Positions 7,901-13,095 of a stretch of 13,095 nt of DNA are shown here, piece by piece. Origin of the DNA: Gracilaria caudata (lineage: Eukaryota > Rhodophyta > Florideophyceae > Gracilariales > Gracilariaceae); contig JASCIV010000741.1 in NCBI GenBank assembly GCA_030374735.1, positions 1 to 13,095 of the forward strand. Direction: 5' to 3'. Below the pieces are notes generated by a model that was given only the letters and a program-made list of their open reading frames with translations, was not told the origin of the DNA and made no database searches. The position numbers and the translations under genes are program-made. The first letter of the stretch is position 1. Every line of letters starts with the position of its first letter.

Positions 7901-9323
7901 ATGCAACCTTCGCGGCGACCTCATGCGACCTGGCATCCACTTCGATCCCAACCATATCACCACGTACACAGCAGACAGGACAACTCAACGACTCCTCATC
8001 GCCATAGCCGCCACGCACAATTTGCCATTCGAGCACTTCGACATCAAGTCCGCTTACCTTCACGAAAACTACAATCACACCCGCCCCGTTTACGTTACAC
8101 AGATGCCCTCCTTTGATGGCTCAATGCGCCATAACAGTACCTATGGCGAACTGGTTGGCAACCTATACGGCTCCCCACCTGCCGCCTACTACTATAATTA
8201 TGGCCTCCAAAAATACCTCCACCAACTCGGATACAGAGCCTCCGAACACGACCCCTGTTTATATTATAAGAACACGCTGACAGGATACACATTAGTCAGT
8301 ACCACAATAGATGACTTCCTCGTACTGGCATCACACACGGATCTGATCGACGAACTTCACACGCAACTACTTCGCAAATACAAACTCAAACGACTTGGCA
8401 GACCAACGAGATTTCTCAACTGGACTATATCATATCCCGACTCTGGAGGCATCCACATTTCACAACCGGACACCATAGACTCCATTTTGCAACAAACGGG
8501 CATGTCCCAATGCAATCCAACACATACGCCATACTCCTCTACGAAGCATCTCGATCAACACCAGCCCACCGAGCCACTCTCATCAGAAGCTGCATACAAA
8601 TATCGCCAACTTTTGGGTGAACTCCGATACGTAGCAGACAGCACACGACCAGACATAATGTACGCAACAAATCGATTAGCTCAACACATGCGTCGTCCAC
8701 AAGAGCATCATCAACAAGCCTTAAAAGCCCTACTCAGATACCTCAAAGGCACCAAAACCCACGGTCTTTTGTATCTGCCGCACCCTACTGAAAGCCCACC
8801 CCGCACACTACTCCACACATTTAGCGACGCTGACTTCGCCAACGCGAAGAATAGAAAATCTATTTCAGGCACGCTGCACACGATCAATGGTACCCCTATA
8901 ACATGGCACTCTCGCAAACAGAACGTAGTTGCATTATCTACAACCGAAGCCGAGTACATCGCGGCTACCACAGCTACTCAACAGACAAAATGGATCCGCA
9001 ACATGCTACTCCCGACAGCCCACAGACAGAAGACACCGACACCTCACTCAATAGACAACCGCTCTGCCATCCTCATTGCCCAAAACCAAGCTCCAACGAA
9101 GCGCAAGAAATATATCGACATTCGCCACCATTATCTTCAACATCATCAGTCAGAAGGTACAACAACTTTGAACCGCATCCCTTCCGCTCGCATGCTCGCC
9201 GACCTATTCACCAAACCACTGCACCGAGTGCGCTTCACAAAACTACGGAACGATATGCTTATCAGACCTCGCACTCCACTCTCAAAATGCAACACACCAA
9301 CCGGGGACTGTCAAACACTATAG
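4914..9323 (+). CDS. gag-pol: Copia Gag-Pol polyprotein
   Basis: One uninterrupted 1469-codon frame encoding the retrotransposon capsid and enzymes. Approximate domains: Gag 65-300; zinc knuckle C321-x2-H324-x8-H333-x4-C338; aspartic protease near 400-490; integrase zinc domain with H611, H616 and C649; integrase core D675, D738, E774 (DD35E); reverse transcriptase about 940-1200 with D1043 and D1133-D1134 (TIDD where YVDD is usual); RNase H with D1305, E1345/E1347 and D1381; LADLFTKPL near the C-terminus. Oddities: the protease motif is N405-S-G-A-S, with Asn for the catalytic Asp; F646 stands where the first integrase Cys is expected; the frame opens after a TAA at 4905 with a TTG, and the first in-frame ATG is codon 199, inside Gag. 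Non-AUG initiation or a lost start codon is therefore likely. The coding strand is rich in A and C and poor in G. The Gag-protease and protease-integrase linkers are rich in Pro, His and Thr. Confidence 0.93.
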   Translation: MPFDPLRHTIITDLSNSRLARRLQRKHSDITAKLYHNAKIDANDTHQPRDTTQNLPSTASIIIEFGHNIPTITELDIGNYAGWYLSLETYAINIDALPHLEGNSAAPVDPAALKQYQLKKNCLLGGILNSVPKDVLGLFLVPHQRPTPHDLVNSIINHINESTKEDHKNLKVEAETIEYSEDTTIDQFVEEHTKVRKKMIASRYPNIADEETTVDFIIAGLKKVPYLANTLSPIIVNQPKTVKAFVRKFKEQSTLLQPKPKPTSTLQSFTGDYSQAGPAFPAPQYTSNYSYRGRPYYPRRPFRRPYAPQQQQRQVPPHLLCKFHTSLGIYCNHTDTDCRDARHPKYRTMKPQAQYIYTEDYHNPPYQLPSLPPPPHRSHTYPPPPPPAELQSEADTESTGTFILNSGASPSHIPFATRSMKPLPSQVLTETATTQSSRCTDHGTIRIKPNKSNHMLHTHAVANPSIRHNLLSVHDLAYRYGMVLFTPSHGYIINTKHHPPYKLATATWHKNRYLIKGKIVDRTQANTARTFTYKRHTKLSTKKAKPLTSTQSPPQRANQTTSHRHQTPTKAAPPVTSNPHTSPKIPNLHSTPNPTQHHRRTSTQAKVHNWHIKLNHAHPSKIAKTAKHRLIPTLPKNLPSDIQLTFQACHHARLQPAPHKPTQHHYAPGAYISSDTCGPVKPTSTHGNKHILIIICAATRFVFAHFVKDRKDIPTYVEKTLHHISRRMGYPIHHFRTDNAKEYTSKRMTTIYTHFQLQHHLRTPHQPQENSIAERFNQTLMNSVRALLQTAKLDNRHWKDAARDTVFKYNLLHHQAIDSSPYHRWYGNHPHLSHLYTFGQVGTVPVYAPKSKLQPRADPARYMYATSLTHVTILNLRTNQYQMVRAQDFHPYHRERDPTWTPPAAFKARAKHKQPIPQDISVHTPPPATLTQARKYPDSAEWQTAHDKELQNVDNYNSIKWLPKTFKPPPESIIPLMMLYRYKHAADGTITERKARCNLRGDLMRPGIHFDPNHITTYTADRTTQRLLIAIAATHNLPFEHFDIKSAYLHENYNHTRPVYVTQMPSFDGSMRHNSTYGELVGNLYGSPPAAYYYNYGLQKYLHQLGYRASEHDPCLYYKNTLTGYTLVSTTIDDFLVLASHTDLIDELHTQLLRKYKLKRLGRPTRFLNWTISYPDSGGIHISQPDTIDSILQQTGMSQCNPTHTPYSSTKHLDQHQPTEPLSSEAAYKYRQLLGELRYVADSTRPDIMYATNRLAQHMRRPQEHHQQALKALLRYLKGTKTHGLLYLPHPTESPPRTLLHTFSDADFANAKNRKSISGTLHTINGTPITWHSRKQNVVALSTTEAEYIAATTATQQTKWIRNMLLPTAHRQKTPTPHSIDNRSAILIAQNQAPTKRKKYIDIRHHYLQHHQSEGTTTLNRIPSARMLADLFTKPLHRVRFTKLRNDMLIRPRTPLSKCNTPTGDCQTL

Positions 9324-9349
9324 AACTTTGCTGTGTTGCATTTTTCAAA
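9309..9349 (+). other. 41-bp segment that may be the missing start of the 3' LTR
   Basis: TGTCAAACA occurs at 9309-9317 and again at 9350-9358, where the shared 89-bp repeat begins. The sequence before 9309 ends in the purine-containing GGGGAC, a passable polypurine tract. The sequence before 9350 (CATTTTTCAAA) is not. The 41 bp also hold a TATA-like CTATAG. The true 3' LTR may therefore be 9309-9438 (130 bp), with the 5' LTR shortened between the two 9-bp repeats. The Gag-Pol stop codon (9321-9323) would then lie inside the LTR. Confidence 0.5.
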
Positions 9350-9438
9350 TGTCAAACAGAATTACAGTCAGCTACCAAGATTCTTAAGCGCGCAGACGGT
9401 GAGATCGAAGTAAAGTCTAGCCAGTGCCTTCCTTCACA
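9350..9438 (+). repeat. 3' LTR (89 bp shared core)
   Basis: Identical to the 5' LTR at 4756-4844. It ends in CACA and is followed by the target duplication AGAAT (9439-9443). No mismatch between the two copies means insertion too recent for substitutions to accumulate over this short length. Confidence 0.93.
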
Positions 9439-9443
9439 AGAAT
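9439..9443. repeat. Right target-site duplication AGAAT
   Basis: It matches 4751-4755 exactly and marks the right edge of the copia insertion. Confidence 0.88.
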
Positions 9444-9459
9444 CATCGTTTTCGCGCAG

Positions 9460-9467
9460 TATAAATA
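9460..9467 (+). promoter_or_regulatory. TATA-box-like sequence TATAAATA
   Basis: TATAAATA is a near-consensus eukaryotic TATA box. I see no clear gene start after it, so it may be a chance match in AT-rich DNA. Confidence 0.3.
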
Positions 9468-9522
9468 GATAGCAACAATTTGTTTCATAAACAACACAGC
9501 AATGCCATATTCAATATTAAAC

Positions 9523-9647
9523 AAATGCGCCGTGTCACACGGCGCATTTCGACATGTTTTTGGTTCTCCAAGAATATTGGATCAATTGAGTTCCAATATG
9601 TATATTATTGTGAATGTGGGCACATTTCGAAGTTTGGTGCTCCAAAC
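9523..9647. repeat. Cluster of four perfect inverted repeats
   Basis: Four perfect hairpins follow one another: AAATGCGCCGTGT/ACACGGCGCATTT (9523-9535 and 9537-9549, one-base centre C); ATATTGGA/TCCAATAT (9574-9581 and 9592-9599); AATGTG/CACATT (9613-9618 and 9621-9626); GTTTGG/CCAAAC (9632-9637 and 9642-9647). The first is GC-rich in an AT-rich setting and has the same one-base centre as the palindromes at 940-1002. Confidence 0.9.
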
Positions 9648-10190
9648 AACCACATCAACCCAAAAAGACAAAAACTTTGGTTCAAAAGAAATGTTTCTCT
9701 ATTTTTAGTTTAGAGCGTGTTTTTTTCTTACTTTTGCCCTCATTGAGATGATGTTTTGATATTTTTAGCTAGAAGGTTTATTCGCCCCATTTAGTGCAGC
9801 CCTACATTTATGTACAATCGGACCTACAGTTGTGTTGCTATTTCACTCGCTTTATTCTTCATTTTTCAAGCGGGTCAAAATCAGTATAAAAAATATTTAA
9901 GATTGATCTTTGTGCACAGAGTTTTTCTTCTTTCCACACCTTTGAAAACCACGCAATGGGATTTCAAATTGTACTACGGTACTAAAATTCGCAATTGTAC
10001 AGATACATTCATAACTCATATAAAATATACGAGTACCAGTTGGTCTTGGCGTAATTTGAAGTATAAGTGAACGAATTGGTTTTTGCGAAGGATGTTATAT
10101 GAGGAAAAAACTCAAAATTGATTGTGATGCATAGATTATAAACAACATATTTTATTTAGTTTTTATCTAAGCATTTTAATGAAGCTCAAG

Positions 10191-10232
10191 GAGCTTTGCG
10201 AATCCTCTTGCGAAGCTTGCTTCGCAGAGCTC
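10191..10232. repeat. Compound inverted repeat with TGCGAA motifs
   Basis: GAGCTTTGCGAA (10191-10202) pairs with TTCGCAGAGCTC (10221-10232) with one T/G mismatch, which would be a G-U pair in RNA. Inside it, TGCGAAGC/GCTTCGCA (10209-10216 and 10219-10226) form a second perfect hairpin. A related AGCTCTGCGAA recurs at 10478-10488 in the transposase frame. These could be transposase-binding repeats, but that is speculation. Confidence 0.75.
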
Positions 10233-10235
10233 TGA

Positions 10236-10284
10236 TACCCTTGAATGTTTTGTAACTATCGTGCACTTGGACTTACCAAGGGTA
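10236..10284. repeat. 8-bp inverted repeat TACCCTTG/CAAGGGTA
   Basis: TACCCTTG (10236-10243) and CAAGGGTA (10277-10284) are perfect complements 33 bases apart. AAGGGT-like strings repeat at 10278-10300, just upstream of the transposase gene. They may be promoter elements or remnants of transposon ends. Confidence 0.6.
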
Positions 10285-10405
10285 CAAGGGTGCCGAGGGT
10301 AGATAAAAGCCCACTTCTTCAAGTCGTGCAGCTCAGCTCCAATTGACCAAAAACGGGTTTCCTCGTCACTGCCGTAGCTTGAACCTTTTCATCTCTAATG
10401 CTGTC

Positions 10406-11674
10406 ATGGCATCCAAAAGTGGTATCACCAAGTCATTGCATTCCTCGCCCTCTTTCCTCTCGACTCTATCTACAAAAAGCTCTGCGAACAAGTTGTCGGA
10501 AAAAGTGCTCACAGCGAAGGAAGGTATTGAGTTTGAACTTCTAATCCGGATACGACTAGAAGAAGCAGCAGCAAAGATTCTTTGTGTCAGAGTTGTAAGA
10601 GCGTCATTTGAACCATACGCTCACATTCAAAGCATGACAGACTTTGAGTTTCGGCGGATGTACAGGGTGCCCAAGCTGCAGTTCGTTTCACTCGTTGAGT
10701 TGCTCCGTCCGACGGTTCAAAGAGAACAGAGACAAAACGGCGTGTTTGATCCTGCTGTCAGCGTGGAAGTTATGCTTTTCATAACTCTACGAATACTCGC
10801 TGGTGCTAATCACTTAGATATAGGATGGCTGTACGGAGTGAGTTCAGAAACGGTTTACGAGGTGTTCGAGGATACTTTGATTGCACTCGATATGTGTCTC
10901 CCTGCCATAAAGTTTCCGCAGACAACACAAGAATGTGACAGAAACTCTAAAATGTTCCGCTCGCTCCGAAAAGCTCCACTGCGTGGCGTTATTGCTGCTC
11001 TCGATGGGCTAGCCATTGAAATATGCAAGCCAAGAGTTACAGACGATCCGGACGCCAGCAAATATTTGAATCGTGAAGGCTTCTTTTCCATTGTCGTACA
11101 AGCAGCAGTACAGGCCGACTACCGATTCTGCTTCGTGTCCGCCCGCTTTGCGGGTGGGGCACATGACGCCACAGCGTTCAGCGCCACATCATTGTATGAA
11201 CTTTTGACTGGTTCTGCTCTTCCCCCCTGGGCGGCCGTGGTGGCCGATAAGGCATACACAAATGAACACAGGGTGCTTACGCCATATCCAGGAAAAAGAT
11301 TGAGTACAAAGAAGGTCACGTTCAACACTTATCTTGCCTTGTGTCGTAGCGTAGTTGAACAGGCATTTGGAATTCTTATCTGTAGGTTTGGGATATTCTG
11401 GTCCCCGATACGATACCCCGTGAGAATAGTGACGCTTATTATATTGGTGGCCTGCAAGTTGCACAACTTCATCATTGTTAACACGGGTCACAGTGTGTTT
11501 GATTTCATTCCCAGTCACGACGATAACGACGTACGTGGAGAGCCATGTGTACACCTTCAAGATTCTTTGCATATGGAGCAAAATAATATGCGGTCTCGAA
11601 ATCGACATCGAGAGTCCTCCGCACTGCGAGATGAGCTTGCCAAAGAGCTACAGCGGCTGGGTTATACCCGTTGA
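10406..11674 (+). CDS. PIF/Harbinger-type DDE transposase (DDE_Tnp_4 family)
   Basis: A 422-residue protein from the ATG at 10406 (G at -3 and +4). The frame is open for 21 more codons upstream but only from a TTG. PIF/Harbinger transposases cut and paste TIR elements and usually create 3-bp TWA target duplications. A helix-turn-helix-like segment (LDIGWLYGVSSETVYEVFED, roughly residues 135-160) precedes the catalytic core: D200 in AALDGLAIEI, D281 in VVADKAY, E318 in RSVVEQAFG, with the family signatures GGAHDATAF and ACKLHNF. The frame has no stop and keeps the triad, so it may be active. Such elements usually also encode a Myb/SANT-like partner, and none was found here. I could not identify flanking terminal inverted repeats. 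A domesticated HARBI1-like host gene is therefore an alternative. Confidence 0.88.
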   Translation: MASKSGITKSLHSSPSFLSTLSTKSSANKLSEKVLTAKEGIEFELLIRIRLEEAAAKILCVRVVRASFEPYAHIQSMTDFEFRRMYRVPKLQFVSLVELLRPTVQREQRQNGVFDPAVSVEVMLFITLRILAGANHLDIGWLYGVSSETVYEVFEDTLIALDMCLPAIKFPQTTQECDRNSKMFRSLRKAPLRGVIAALDGLAIEICKPRVTDDPDASKYLNREGFFSIVVQAAVQADYRFCFVSARFAGGAHDATAFSATSLYELLTGSALPPWAAVVADKAYTNEHRVLTPYPGKRLSTKKVTFNTYLALCRSVVEQAFGILICRFGIFWSPIRYPVRIVTLIILVACKLHNFIIVNTGHSVFDFIPSHDDNDVRGEPCVHLQDSLHMEQNNMRSRNRHRESSALRDELAKELQRLGYTR

Positions 11675-11707
11675 ACCCGTTGCAACGTCCCCTATATCTT
11701 TAGTTCT

Positions 11708-11743
11708 GACATAACAATATATTATGTCGGTAATATTATTACC
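11708..11743. repeat. Two abutting hairpins after the transposase
   Basis: GACATAA/TTATGTC (11708-11714 and 11722-11728) is followed without spacer by GGTAATA/TATTACC (11729-11735 and 11737-11743), which has a one-base T centre. The pair starts 33 bases after the transposase stop codon and repeats the end-to-end arrangement seen at 940-1010. Confidence 0.88.
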
Positions 11744-12305
11744 ACCTCCGTCATATCCCGGAATACTTTCGCCCCCTATACAAAACCTCGTTTCTTATCA
11801 TCGTTGGGGAGGCTGTTCACTGGACACCGATCAAGGTGATAGTGAAACACCTCAAGCAATACTCTCTTCCATACTTCGTTGATTGCCAAAAACTTTCCTT
11901 ACCAACAGCACGCAGTCAGCACAACCAACTTTCGCTTACCTCGTCTCTTCGATCGGCAACTCCATCTGTTCACTCGTGTCATGTGACACCCATTCAACAT
12001 TTGAATTCTAGTAGAGCCCTGGATCCACCACTCCACAGTACACCATGTTACAATCAACATCCGCCACTCAAGCGTTCGCATATGTACGGGAGTATTGATT
12101 CAGAGAGCAGGCTCGTAAACCCAGTTCCATACCCATCATTTATTTCATCCTCTCTAGTAGTTGTGAGACTGGTTTTGCGCCGAACCATTTTCTGTCCTAA
12201 GAGTTTTCGGCTTCGATTGAAACGTTGGGTGATTCTACGTTTTGTGCTCAAATGATGTCTAGACTGCGGTTTTTGAAGAACAGGTTTGCTCTGTGAGTGC
12301 TATTC

Positions 12306-12326
12306 GTAACGTACGAACTACGTTAC
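12306..12326. repeat. 8-bp inverted repeat GTAACGTA/TACGTTAC
   Basis: GTAACGTA (12306-12313) and TACGTTAC (12319-12326) are perfect complements with a 5-base loop. No role is evident. Confidence 0.85.
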
Positions 12327-12520
12327 AGGGAGTAAAACTGGCATTGCAATAAAGGGGGGCAGTGCCAAAGTGCAATATGCGATTTCTATAACACATCGCA
12401 CCAAACAATATTTTTTGCCTACCCCTGTCCGTAATCCTCTCAGGATGAGCTACGCTTCCTTGTTTCTTGGCGGTTCTCGCACATATATTGTCACTTTTGA
12501 GGGTATGAGGCGCTACGCAC

Positions 12521-12536
12521 CACCGATATTTCGGTG
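12521..12536. repeat. 6-bp inverted repeat CACCGA/TCGGTG
   Basis: CACCGA (12521-12526) and TCGGTG (12531-12536) pair around a TATT loop. It is short and could be chance. Confidence 0.6.
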
Positions 12537-12628
12537 TGTTGCTTCAGTGCAGAAGATTCGCCATGTTGAGCAATGGAACACAGGGGCGTATTTGTAACTA
12601 ACTATTTTGACAAAATCTGGAGTTTGAC

Positions 12629-13095
12629 TAAGGGCATCTCCACCCGTTACGGCAAAACGGTAAAACGAAATTTTATGTCCGGGATTTTCCCGAAAGTCAA
12701 CATTTGGCTTCTTCACCGGGGCCTCCAAAACGCTATCGGCAACGGCATAGGCTTTCGTACCGCCAAAACTCTCGCTATAAAATCTTTTTTAGCGTGATTT
12801 TCAGGGGTAACGGCATACCATTTCGAACCAATAGCATGGCGTCATCACCCGACGTGAGCGGCAACGTGATGCGTTTGTCTTTCTTCTCGCACTTGTACCA
12901 AACAAACATACGGCTTGTGCTTTCTTTTGCAAGCCTTTGCCACTTAGCTCGTTGCAGAGAAGATTTAACTTCGTTGCGGCGCGTTGCTGTGGCTCACACC
13001 GTCTGCTCCTACAGCTGCTCTAAATTGTTCTGACTACTATTGGGTCACGCTACGCTCACACAGTTGTAATTGCAATACACGCAAACTTGATTCTT
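12629..13095 (+). mobile_element. Probable left end of a Harbinger-like TIR element or MITE (runs off the window)
   Basis: TAA at 12629-12631 is followed by GGGCATCTCCACCCGTTACG, which looks like the terminal repeat of PIF/Harbinger and Tourist-like elements (TWA target site, then a GGG/GAG-CATCTCCA-type start). Inside it, ACGGCA or CGGCAA/CGGTAA motifs recur near 12647-12667, 12734-12747 and 12807-12820, as expected for subterminal transposase-binding repeats. No matching right end (GGGTGGAGATGCCC type) is present by 13095. I see no convincing gene in this stretch. The frame at 12704-13033 starts at TTG and has no recognisable domain. Confidence 0.45.

Larger units (their letters stand above)
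4756..9438 (+). mobile_element. Complete Ty1/copia-superfamily LTR retrotransposon
   Basis: A 4683-bp element bounded by identical 89-bp direct repeats (TGTC...CACA) and flanked by AGAAT on both sides. It carries a primer-binding site and one long Gag-Pol frame. The domain order Gag, protease, integrase, reverse transcriptase, RNase H puts it in Ty1/copia (Pseudoviridae-like) and excludes Gypsy. The very short LTRs, the RT motifs (RGDLMRPGIHFD, YTADRTTQRLL, NLYGSPPAAYYY) and the half-tRNA primer site suggest the GalEa/PyRE1G-like lineage of aquatic species and red algae. That placement is from memory of motifs, not a tree. Identical LTRs imply recent insertion. Its oddities are listed under the coding region and in the findings. 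Confidence 0.95.
9439..10405. other. AT-rich intergenic region between the retrotransposon and the transposase
   Basis: The base composition turns visibly AT-rich at the end of the element. No frame here looks like a known protein. A good TATA box, TATAAATA, lies at 9460-9467, only 17 bases past the target duplication. It may mark a host promoter that the copia insertion has separated from its upstream DNA. The region also holds the hairpin cluster at 9523-9647 and the repeats at 10191-10284. A TATA-like GATAAAA at 10302-10308 is about 100 bases before the transposase ATG. Confidence 0.55.
11675..12631. other. Intergenic region after the transposase
   Basis: No gene recognised. The frames here start at non-ATG codons or show no protein-like pattern, and I saw no Myb-like second Harbinger gene. 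The stretch holds the hairpins at 11708-11743, 12306-12326 and 12521-12536, and a G run (ggggggc) near 12354. Some of it may be the 3' non-coding part of the Harbinger element. Confidence 0.55.

Noticed and set aside
4756..9438. CRISPR array or bacterial operon in the window
   Set aside because: No regularly spaced repeats, no ribosome binding sites and no gene clusters were seen. Gene content and mobile elements are eukaryotic.
11836..12255. 139-codon frame as a Myb-like second Harbinger protein
   Set aside because: It starts at GTG, is low in helix-forming pattern and has no Trp-spaced Myb/SANT signature.
9707..13016. TTA-GAGC near 9707 and GCTC-TAA near 13013 as Harbinger element ends
   Set aside because: Only four bases of terminal repeat match, and the flanking triplets (TTA and TAA) are not the same in direct orientation.

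Overview
The window looks like nuclear DNA of a eukaryote, most likely a marine alga and plausibly a red alga. This is an inference from content: a secreted, intronless vanadium haloperoxidase-type gene, a Ty1/copia retrotransposon whose Pol resembles the GalEa/PyRE1G-type elements of aquatic organisms and red algae, a PIF/Harbinger transposase, and long intergenic stretches without operon structure. No species was identified by search.

Layout. 1-1265: non-coding, with a (TC)n run and a striking cluster of perfect palindromes at 940-1059. 1266-2858: a 530-residue secreted vanadium haloperoxidase/PAP2-superfamily protein. It keeps the vanadate-binding residues but has Ser where the catalytic acid-base His is expected. 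2859-4755: intergenic, with a 17-bp tandem duplication, several hairpins and weak minus-strand patches that look like decayed coding sequence. 4756-9438: a complete Ty1/copia-type LTR retrotransposon with identical 89-bp LTRs, 5-bp target duplication AGAAT, a copia-style half-tRNA-iMet primer-binding site and one uninterrupted 1469-codon Gag-Pol frame. 9439-10405: AT-rich, hairpin-rich DNA. 10406-11674: an intact PIF/Harbinger DDE transposase. 11675-12631: nothing coding recognised, several hairpins. 12632-13095: the probable left end of a second TIR element (TAA then GGGCATCTCC) that runs off the window.

How it fits together. The haloperoxidase is the only likely host metabolic gene. Everything to its right is dominated by mobile DNA. 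The retrotransposon inserted recently, because its LTR copies are identical, yet it has features that argue against full autonomy: no in-frame AUG before residue 199 of the open frame, Asn in place of the protease catalytic Asp, a missing Cys in the integrase zinc finger, and an apparent 41-bp difference between the two LTR regions. No multi-gene system of a new type is evident. The most interesting signals are the PSGS haloperoxidase, the palindrome clusters and the odd features of the copia element.
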